The notes under the pieces: model-generated | The model's database searches: none | What the model saw: the letters and a program-made list of their open reading frames with translations, nothing else | Told to the model about the DNA's origin: nothing | DNA from: a virus | IMG/VR virus record: IMGVR_UViG_3300032087_001767 | Location: 1-20,961 of that record | DNA length: 20,961 nt | Strand: one strand, 5' to 3' | Position numbers and translations under genes: made by a program | Part shown: positions 6,716 to 13,998 of the stretch, one piece after another | Layout: every line of letters begins with the position of its first letter | Numbering within the stretch: position 1 is the first letter of the stretch

Positions 6716-7582
6716 ATGGGATTATTTACTGGAACACAAGAAGATTACTACACTGGGTCCGACTTTGGAGGATACCAGTTCATATCCATAGATGATCTCA
6801 TTACCAACTTTATCATAGCTTACGTTGGTGAAGACAAGATCATATCTAAGATAAAGAGAACTGATGTGGCGTTTCATGCCCACAGAGCTTTACAAGAACT
6901 TAGCTACGACACATTGAGATCATATAAGTCTCAAGAAATAGAGATACCACCGTCATTGACAATGGTGTTACCACACGACTACGTTAACTACGTTAAGTTA
7001 ACTTGGATGGACGATGCTGGTATAGAGCGCGTTATTTACCCTGCCTCTAAAACATCCAACCCTGCTGCGGTTATACAAGACTCAAACTATAACTATACGT
7101 TTGACTCTAACGGTAACATCGTTTATGCGTCCGATTCAGATACTTGGGGTAAGTATAAAACAGCTACAACAGATAACACAGCAACTGATGACGCGCCTGA
7201 GTTTGACGCTACGTATGGTAGTCGCTTTGGTATAGACCCACAGCATGCTCAAATAAATGGTACCTTCTACATCGATGATATAAAAAGTAAGATACATTTT
7301 GGATCTGAAATGGTTGGTAAGACTATTACATTGAAGTATATTAGTGACTCTGTAGCCACAGATGCTGAAATGAAGGTTCACAAATTTGTTGAAGAAGCTG
7401 TATATAAGCACATCGCTCACGCTATACTAGCTACTAGAGCAAATACACCTGAATACCTTGTAGCAAGGTTTAAGAGAGAGAAATTTACCGCTAAGCGCAA
7501 CGCTAAGCTTAGATTGTCAAACCTCAAACTAGAGGAACTAACCCAAGTATTGAGAGGCAAGTCTAAGCAGATAAAACACTAA
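6716..7582 (+). CDS. Tail tubular / adaptor ring protein
   Basis: A 288-residue protein between the first neck gene and the nozzle gene, the slot of T7 gp11 (tail tubular A, 196 residues). Seen: an N-terminal helical part (IDDLITNFIIAYVGEDKIIS at about 25-44; FHAHRALQELSYDTLRSYKS at about 52-71), then EIEIPPSLTMVLPHDYVNYVKLTW split around 73-97, a Thr/Asp/Tyr-rich variable beta insertion (about 110-200), a strand block IHFGSEMVGKTITLKYIS, and a basic helical C-terminus (FKREKFTAKRNAKLRLS, GKSKQIKH). The helical ends with an inserted beta sandwich are typical of portal adaptors. The stop is separated from the nozzle start by 3 bases. The basic tail could contact DNA or the acidic portal mouth; that is inference. 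Confidence in a neck or tail-ring role is good, in the exact ring low. Confidence 0.68.
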   Translation: MGLFTGTQEDYYTGSDFGGYQFISIDDLITNFIIAYVGEDKIISKIKRTDVAFHAHRALQELSYDTLRSYKSQEIEIPPSLTMVLPHDYVNYVKLTWMDDAGIERVIYPASKTSNPAAVIQDSNYNYTFDSNGNIVYASDSDTWGKYKTATTDNTATDDAPEFDATYGSRFGIDPQHAQINGTFYIDDIKSKIHFGSEMVGKTITLKYISDSVATDAEMKVHKFVEEAVYKHIAHAILATRANTPEYLVARFKREKFTAKRNAKLRLSNLKLEELTQVLRGKSKQIKH

Positions 7583-7585
7583 AGC

Positions 7586-10500
7586 ATGCCAGAGTTAAAA
7601 AGAGTATTCACATCGGGTAAAATGAACAAAGACCTCGATGAGCGCTTGATACCTAACGGTCAATATAGAGACGCGCTTAACGTACAGGTTAGTAATTCAG
7701 AAACCGCGAATGTAGGAGCAATAGAAAGTGTACTTGGTAATACTGCTAAGTCTACTATTGCATTCAGTAATGCTACTTGTATTGGTTCTATAAGAGATAC
7801 TCAAAACAATAAGGTATACTGGTTTGTAACAGACGACAACGGTGACTACATATTAGAATACAATGAGTCTAACGAAGCTGTTAGCTTTATTCTTATAGAC
7901 TACAATAGTGTGCTAAACTTTAGCACTAGTTATCTCATAACAGGCGTCAATATATTTGACGATATGTTGTTCTGGACGGATGATCTTAACGAGCCTAGAA
8001 AAATACGTATATCAAGGTTTAAAGCCGGTACAAATCAATCGGGCCAAGACCATACTGTCGTGTATAGCAGAGACTTTATAGCCTCAGACGTTACTGTTAT
8101 AAAGAAAAAACCTAATTTAAAACCGGATTACACCGCAGCTTCTACTACTAGAAGCGGTGTTGGTTCTGGTTTGAACTACGTGACCACTACAAAGAACTTC
8201 ACAGATCTTTACAACGGTAATCACGTTCCAAAAGAAGTAGGTAGTTCTGTTTCTTTTACGGTTAGCGCGTCGCCAAACTGGGTGGCTAATGATATTATCA
8301 TACTTAACGCTAGTGAGATAAACGATAATAATTTCACTGATGAATACCAAGTTAGGATAAAAGTAGTTTCTATTACTGGTTCTCTATTAAGATATGTTAC
8401 CGGTACAATCCAGTCTATATCATCTGATTTAAGAAACATTGAGTACGAGTGGACCTGTATTCTAGAGGAAGAACAACCTATGTTTGAGCTTTCTTTTCCA
8501 AGGTTTGCGTACAGATGGAAATACATAGACGGTGAAATATCTGGCTTTTCTCCATGGACAAACCCAGTGTTCGTACCTGGTGATTTTAAATACGGATCTT
8601 CAGACGCTTATAACGAAGGCATGATTAACAACCTTCGCAAGCTCACACTTAGCGGTTTTGAGACACCACCCGCTGATGTTGATAAGGTTGAAATACTTTA
8701 CAAAGACTCTTCTAGTCAAGCTATATATAAGGTAGAATCTGTTTCGAAGTCCACGTCTTCTTATGTTCTTACATCAGAACTTATGAGTAACTTAGTGGAA
8801 TCCAACCAGTTGCTTAGAGCTTACGACAATGTTCCTTTAAAAGCTAAGTCTCAAGAGGTTATAGGAAATAGAGTTGTTTACGGAAACTATGTCCAGGGTT
8901 ACGATATACAGGACCCTGTTGATCTTACAGTAACCCTACAGTCTAATGATATTACGTCTGTAAAAACACCTGAGCCAACAATAAAGTCTCTAAGAAACTA
9001 TCAGGTTGGTATAGTCTACGTCGATGAAAACGGTAGAGAAACACCGGTGTTTAGTAATGACTACGCCACGATAAAAGTAGATATAGACAAAGCGCACAAG
9101 GTTAATAAAATAAAAGTTGACTCTGGTCAAGACGCACCAGCGTGGGCTACACACTTTAAATACTACGTTAAAGATATATCTAACGAGTACTATAATGTTA
9201 TACTTGATAGATACTACGCTGCTGATGACGGTAATATATGGCTATCTATACCTAGTGCTGAGAGAAATAAGGTGCAAGAGGGTGATTTCCTGGTTTTAAA
9301 AAAGAAGCACAACTCTGATGAACCAGTAAGTGGAACAGCTAGATACAAGATACTAGACATCAGTAGCGAAGCGCCAGACAGTGTTAAGACACATAGGAAA
9401 TTTGAATCCGCTAGTGAGGTAACCGTTGGATCGACAGATGTTATCGCTACCGGTGAAACAACATTTAAGTTTGACGGACCAAAGCTATCAGAAGACTCTG
9501 GTTTCTTTGACGCGTTTAGACAAGACTGTTATATAAGAATTAGAAGAGGTACAAACGTAAGCCAGTACTACGAAGTTGAAAGAGGTGGTTTTATAGGTAC
9601 TACAAACAGACAGTACGAGATAGAACTTAAGGAGAAGCTAGGTAGTGATGCAGCGTTTATAAACACGCTAAACTCTAGCGATACGTACACTATAGAGGTG
9701 TATCATAGAGAGGTGCACAATTCAGTTGAATATGAGGGTAAGTTCTTCGCTAAGATACATAGAGACGTAATCTTTGAAGAAAACATCATATACAACTTCA
9801 CTAACGATCCTAGTGATTACGAAGCACTAAGCAATGGTACTCTTGTTGTGGGTGACAATGTTGTTGATAATCCAGATTCTGATCTAGTATCTGTCGATAG
9901 CTTTGGTTGGGACGAAAACTCTAACGCGGCAGACCCTAGCGTTGTATCGTTTGGCAAACCATCTTTTGGTAGTGACGAATTTGGTTTGTACTTCGCCCCT
10001 TACGACGGTAGCTTAGGTAACAATACTACAGCATACACATGGGACAGTAATCTAGAAGATGCCGTGCTACAGTTTAGGGATTCAACAACCGGTAACTGGA
10101 GCGGTCTATACGAAGTTGACTCGTTTGTGTCTGGTACGTACGATAGACAAACCGGCACGGTCAATAACTCTGATGACGAAACTGGTTACTACTGGAATGT
10201 CACACTTAAAACGCCTTTTACAGAAGATGACTGGGATGCCGAGGCTGTTAGAATAGTGACGCGTAAGAGACTATTGTCAATTATATTCGATGAGAACTCC
10301 ACAGTGCTTTCATCTTCTAATCCAGCGGTGTTTGAGGTTGAGCCAAGCGAAGCTATAGATATAGATATATTCTACGAAGCTACAGAGGCAATAGCTATAG
10401 CTAACCTCGGTACAGAGCAGACACTCGATTACTGTAACGCATATTCCTTTGGTAATGGTGTTGAGTCAAATAGAATCAGAGACGACTTCAACGCTAAGAC

Positions 10501-11851
10501 AATGACAAAAGGTGTAAAGGCATCGAGTACTATAGACGAGGAGTACGCACAAGAACGTAGGGGCCATGGTATGATATACAGTGGTATATACAACTCTACT
10601 TCTGGTGTAAACAACCTGAATCAGTTTAACATGGCTGAGAAGATCACAAAAGATCTTAACCCTATATACGGTGGTATCCAAAAGCTTCACGCTAGAGACA
10701 CAGATCTCATAGCGTTGTGTGAAGACAAGATATTTAGAATACTAGCGAATAAAGATGCGTTGTATAACGCGGACGGTAATGCTAATCTAGTATCTACAAA
10801 CAGGGTGCTAGGCCAAACAACACCTTACGTTGGTGAGTATGGTATATCTAAGAACCCAGAGTCTTTTGCAAGCTTTGGTTTTAGGGCTTACTTTGTAGAC
10901 AAGTCGCGTAGAGCTGTTATAAGACTATCTAGAGATGGTATAACAGATGTAGCATCTAAAGGTATGTCTGATTACATTACAGATGCTCTATCATCACATA
11001 CTGGCGCGATACAAGGCTCGTTTAACGAGGATATGTCTAGCTACAACGTAACGATCAATGGTGAGACACTAGCGTTTAAAGAGAGTGTTGATGGTTGGTC
11101 AACTAGGTTAAGCTTTGTGCCTGAAAGCGGTTTGTCACTAAACGCTGTGTACTACACGTTTAAAAACGGTAACATATACGCACACACGAATACCACGGTA
11201 TCTAACTTCTATGGTACGCAGTACGATACCTCCGTAACGCTTTTGCACAATGATGAGCCTTCTAGAATTAAGAACTTTAAGACACTCTCTTACGAGGGTG
11301 ATAATGGCTGGACAGCTACTGTTGACACTGATCAGCAAGACGGTGAAGTTGTTACTTGGAAAGACAAAGAGGGTATATACTACAACTACATTAGAGGTAG
11401 AGTAGACACATGGAATAATTCAACACAAAGTGGTACATTAGATACTAGCGAATTTTCAGTACAAGGTATTGACACGGTGGATATATTAGGTACCGTATCT
11501 CCTACTATGCAGTTGTTATTCAATAATGAGATAAACGTATCTTTACAAGAGGCAGCTGACGACCTAGTATTTTACCAAAAATCAGACGGTACTATATACA
11601 AAATAGGCAACTGCACTGATATAAGTAAAAGCACCGACCATTACGTGGTTAGCGTGAACAATACTGAAAGTATCGCTTACGACGATGGCGGTACTGGTAT
11701 AGAAGACGGTGATTTTGTATTCTTCGTTAAGAATAGTCAGATCAACACTTCTGGTATTATAGGATACTACGCGTCTGTAAAGATGACGCAGACAACAGGG
11801 ACTAATAAAGAACTATTTGCAGTTAACTCTGAGATATTTGTCAGTAGCTAA
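7586..11851 (+). CDS. Giant tail nozzle / muzzle protein
   Basis: A 1421-residue, Thr/Ser/Tyr/Asn-rich beta protein expected to form the distal tail tube (T7 gp12-like nozzle; muzzle in crAss-like phages). The N-terminus has a hallmark I recall from many marine phage nozzle-like proteins: GKMNKDLDERLIPNGQYRDA at 11-30, followed by LNVQVS and a GN near residue 50. Other visible blocks are a fibronectin-like stretch near 310-390 (SGFSPWTNPVFVPGDFKYG), EVIGNRVVYGNYVQGYD near 430-446, RNYQVGIVYVDENGRETPV at 470-488, and a Trp/Tyr-rich block near 518-575 (WATHFKYYVKDIS; IWLSIPSAERNK). The C-terminus ends with a YYASVKM / ELFAVNSEIFVSS strand pair. It is almost twice the length of T7 gp12 (about 794 residues), so extra domains, possibly receptor-facing, are present. 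No signal peptide or catalytic motif is seen. It starts 3 bases after the preceding stop. Confidence 0.8.
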   Translation: MPELKRVFTSGKMNKDLDERLIPNGQYRDALNVQVSNSETANVGAIESVLGNTAKSTIAFSNATCIGSIRDTQNNKVYWFVTDDNGDYILEYNESNEAVSFILIDYNSVLNFSTSYLITGVNIFDDMLFWTDDLNEPRKIRISRFKAGTNQSGQDHTVVYSRDFIASDVTVIKKKPNLKPDYTAASTTRSGVGSGLNYVTTTKNFTDLYNGNHVPKEVGSSVSFTVSASPNWVANDIIILNASEINDNNFTDEYQVRIKVVSITGSLLRYVTGTIQSISSDLRNIEYEWTCILEEEQPMFELSFPRFAYRWKYIDGEISGFSPWTNPVFVPGDFKYGSSDAYNEGMINNLRKLTLSGFETPPADVDKVEILYKDSSSQAIYKVESVSKSTSSYVLTSELMSNLVESNQLLRAYDNVPLKAKSQEVIGNRVVYGNYVQGYDIQDPVDLTVTLQSNDITSVKTPEPTIKSLRNYQVGIVYVDENGRETPVFSNDYATIKVDIDKAHKVNKIKVDSGQDAPAWATHFKYYVKDISNEYYNVILDRYYAADDGNIWLSIPSAERNKVQEGDFLVLKKKHNSDEPVSGTARYKILDISSEAPDSVKTHRKFESASEVTVGSTDVIATGETTFKFDGPKLSEDSGFFDAFRQDCYIRIRRGTNVSQYYEVERGGFIGTTNRQYEIELKEKLGSDAAFINTLNSSDTYTIEVYHREVHNSVEYEGKFFAKIHRDVIFEENIIYNFTNDPSDYEALSNGTLVVGDNVVDNPDSDLVSVDSFGWDENSNAADPSVVSFGKPSFGSDEFGLYFAPYDGSLGNNTTAYTWDSNLEDAVLQFRDSTTGNWSGLYEVDSFVSGTYDRQTGTVNNSDDETGYYWNVTLKTPFTEDDWDAEAVRIVTRKRLLSIIFDENSTVLSSSNPAVFEVEPSEAIDIDIFYEATEAIAIANLGTEQTLDYCNAYSFGNGVESNRIRDDFNAKTMTKGVKASSTIDEEYAQERRGHGMIYSGIYNSTSGVNNLNQFNMAEKITKDLNPIYGGIQKLHARDTDLIALCEDKIFRILANKDALYNADGNANLVSTNRVLGQTTPYVGEYGISKNPESFASFGFRAYFVDKSRRAVIRLSRDGITDVASKGMSDYITDALSSHTGAIQGSFNEDMSSYNVTINGETLAFKESVDGWSTRLSFVPESGLSLNAVYYTFKNGNIYAHTNTTVSNFYGTQYDTSVTLLHNDEPSRIKNFKTLSYEGDNGWTATVDTDQQDGEVVTWKDKEGIYYNYIRGRVDTWNNSTQSGTLDTSEFSVQGIDTVDILGTVSPTMQLLFNNEINVSLQEAADDLVFYQKSDGTIYKIGNCTDISKSTDHYVVSVNNTESIAYDDGGTGIEDGDFVFFVKNSQINTSGIIGYYASVKMTQTTGTNKELFAVNSEIFVSS

Positions 11852-11884
11852 CCGTATGTAATAATAATAAAAGAATAATTAATT

Positions 11885-12547
11885 ATGGCAGCACCAGCTT
11901 TTTACGCAGCGGCCGGTTTGTTAAACATTGGCCAAGCACTTTATGGTAGGAAGAGAAGAAGAAGCGAGATGGCAGACGCTCAAGCTAACTTCAATCGTAC
12001 TATGGCTAACTACCAAAACCTAGACACAAGCAACCCGTACGCAAACATGGAGAACCCTATGGAGGATCTACCTGTTAATCAGCAAGAAGCTGATTTTATA
12101 GCTCAACAACAGCAGATGGGTATAGCCAACACCATGAACCAGATGAAACAAGCTACTGGTAATAGCGGTGTCGCGGCTTTAGCGCAAGCTATGGCTAACC
12201 AGCAGTCTCAAAACGCTGTACAAGCTGGAGCGCGTATAGGTAATCAAGAAGCTAGAAATGCGACTATGGCCGCACAAGGTGCTATGAACATACAGTCAAT
12301 GGAGCGTCAAGGTGATTATCTGTCTCAACAGATGAATCGTCAACAAGCTAGCACTGAATTAGGTATGGCGCAAGTTGAACTTGGTAGAACAAGAGCTGAA
12401 AGAGACCAAGCTACAAACCAGGTATTTCAAGGCATGGGTCAACTATCTGCTGCTGGTATAGGTACTTGGAACGCGTATTCATCTGGTACCGATGGTAGAG
12501 GTCCTTTGGATAATTCCATATATGGTGTTGAAAACAATTTTGGGTAA
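11885..12547 (+). CDS. Internal virion protein, T7 gp14-like by position
   Basis: A 220-residue protein rich in Gln, Ala, Met and Asn. It opens with a hydrophobic helix (APAFYAAAGLLNIGQALY, residues 3-20) followed by a basic stretch GRKRRR, then low-complexity helical segments (QQQQMGIANTMNQMKQATG; AALAQAMANQQSQNAVQAG) and a Gly-rich end. A hydrophobic N-terminal helix with a Gln/Ala-rich body resembles T7 gp14 (196 residues), which is ejected from the head and inserts into the outer membrane. Its place between nozzle and two larger internal proteins is the same as in T7. Its stop overlaps the next start by one base (TAATG). No sequence identity to gp14 is claimed; the role follows from size, composition and order. 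Confidence 0.65.
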   Translation: MAAPAFYAAAGLLNIGQALYGRKRRRSEMADAQANFNRTMANYQNLDTSNPYANMENPMEDLPVNQQEADFIAQQQQMGIANTMNQMKQATGNSGVAALAQAMANQQSQNAVQAGARIGNQEARNATMAAQGAMNIQSMERQGDYLSQQMNRQQASTELGMAQVELGRTRAERDQATNQVFQGMGQLSAAGIGTWNAYSSGTDGRGPLDNSIYGVENNFG

Positions 12548-12549
12548 TG
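12545..12549 (+). promoter_or_regulatory. TAATG stop-start overlap (translational coupling)
   Basis: The TAA stop of the 220-residue gene (12545-12547) shares its last A with the ATG of the 477-residue gene (12547-12549). There is no separate leader for the second gene, so reinitiation by the same ribosomes is the likely way its translation starts, keeping the two internal proteins in a fixed ratio. Confidence 0.75.
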
Positions 12550-13980
12550 GCTAAAACAAGAAACATGCCCACTGGGGCAGATACTAATTTAATATCAGCA
12601 GCGTCTTATGGCGCTAAGCTTTCTTCTGGCCAAGCAATGGGCTCTGGTGCCGCTGGTGTTTTGCAGAGTGCGCAAGGCATGCAACCTGATATAGATTACC
12701 GTAAACAACTTAGAAAGCAGGCAGAAACGACAATGGGTAATTTCATTGACAACATGCCTGCTAACATTGATATAGCCAAAGTACCTCAGTCTATGAGACA
12801 ACAATTGGGTAAACACCTAATTGAAATGAAGAACGAGTACTTCGAGAACGCTAAGCTAGCTTCTAGCAATAGCCCTAACTCTCCTATATACATGGAGGCT
12901 GTTGACAAGATGAACAGTATCACGCAGTCTTTTGCTAATCTCAATGCTGATTTTGAAAGGCTAAAGGAGATGAAGTATCAGGCTATTGAGGATTTTGACA
13001 AGGGTATGATATCTGATGGTAATAAACCAGAAGATATTGACTTCATATCAAAACTAACTACTGATCAAATTCAGTTTCAAATAGGACCTGGTGGTAGACT
13101 TGTGTACGGTGAAGGCGCTACACTTGATGACGTGCCTAAATACCATTACAAAGATCACGAAACAGCAACTAAAATACTTGAGTTAAGCAACACCTTGTAT
13201 GGAGCGGGTATGCCTATGGACAAGGGTCGTGAGCAAATAGTTAGGATGCAGCTTCAACAACAAATCAAAAAAGGAGGTAGAGATGCTGTTTTATCTATGG
13301 CTACTGACGACCATATTATACCTGGTGGACTTGGTATTCAAGATATCGATCTACTTGAAAACCCGGAAAGACAAGAAGAACTAGAGCAGTTTGTTATCAA
13401 TAGCTATATGGATGTGTTGAGAAGTTCAGCACAGTCTGGTTTCAACGCTCAACAGTCTAAGCTTGATAGAGCGGAAAAAAGAGCTATGGATAAAGCCATA
13501 GAGCTAGCTGAACTTAAAAAGGAAAAGGGACTTACTAGTACCGGTGAAATGACAGCGGCAGAACGTAGAGAGATAGATGCTACAGATAGAGCTAGCCTAG
13601 CTAACAATTATATGCAAGAGGTTATGCAGGGTAACACTAACTCGTTAATTGGTGGCAGCTATGCTGGTGAGAATATTGTTGGTGCTTCGTTTGTTGGTGC
13701 TAACGGCGCCGCCGCACAGAGAGCGTTAGAAGAAGCTGGTTTCTCACGTTCAGATATAAGAGATTTTGAGGCTAATCCAGATGAAATGCTTATAATCACA
13801 GATAAGTCTTACTATGTTGTTGATCCTTTCGACGAATCTGTAAATAAAGATCTTAGCAGAGCTATCATAACCAATAAGTTTGGTAACGATGCTACGACAG
13901 ATGCTGCTATAATGAAGGTTGAGCAATCTAAACCAGTTCTACCAGTGATCACCATTGGTCCAATGCCAGCTGGTCAATAA
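12547..13980 (+). CDS. Internal virion protein, T7 gp15-like by position
   Basis: A 477-residue soluble, largely helical protein. Residues 1-50 are Gly/Ala/Ser-rich and probably flexible. Residues about 55-160 are amphipathic helices (YRKQLRKQAETTMGNFI, EVDKMNS-like repeats, FERLKEMKYQAIEDFDKG). Residues 290-335 form a highly charged predicted coiled coil (KLDRAEKRAMDKAIELAELK, near 302-321). The last 110 residues become Gly/Ala-rich with a small beta element (MLIITDKSYYVVDPFDES) and a Pro-rich end. No enzymatic motif, signal peptide or membrane helix is seen. Coupled translation with the preceding gene and the giant gene 18 bases downstream support membership of the same internal or ejected complex. 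A very hydrophobic 33-codon frame preceded by AAGGAGG lies inside it at 13283-13384 and is discussed as a finding. The function is inferred from order only. Confidence 0.65.
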   Translation: MAKTRNMPTGADTNLISAASYGAKLSSGQAMGSGAAGVLQSAQGMQPDIDYRKQLRKQAETTMGNFIDNMPANIDIAKVPQSMRQQLGKHLIEMKNEYFENAKLASSNSPNSPIYMEAVDKMNSITQSFANLNADFERLKEMKYQAIEDFDKGMISDGNKPEDIDFISKLTTDQIQFQIGPGGRLVYGEGATLDDVPKYHYKDHETATKILELSNTLYGAGMPMDKGREQIVRMQLQQQIKKGGRDAVLSMATDDHIIPGGLGIQDIDLLENPERQEELEQFVINSYMDVLRSSAQSGFNAQQSKLDRAEKRAMDKAIELAELKKEKGLTSTGEMTAAERREIDATDRASLANNYMQEVMQGNTNSLIGGSYAGENIVGASFVGANGAAAQRALEEAGFSRSDIRDFEANPDEMLIITDKSYYVVDPFDESVNKDLSRAIITNKFGNDATTDAAIMKVEQSKPVLPVITIGPMPAGQ

Positions 13981-13998
13981 TATTAAAAACAAGTCATA

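Noticed and set aside
9117-9299. 60-codon +1-type frame inside the nozzle gene
   Set aside because: Hydrophobic Thr/Leu/Tyr composition expected of an alternate frame when wobble T is common; no plausible leader and no repeated motif.
10059-10256. 65-codon alternate frame inside the nozzle gene
   Set aside because: Featureless composition, no leader, nothing to set it apart from chance.
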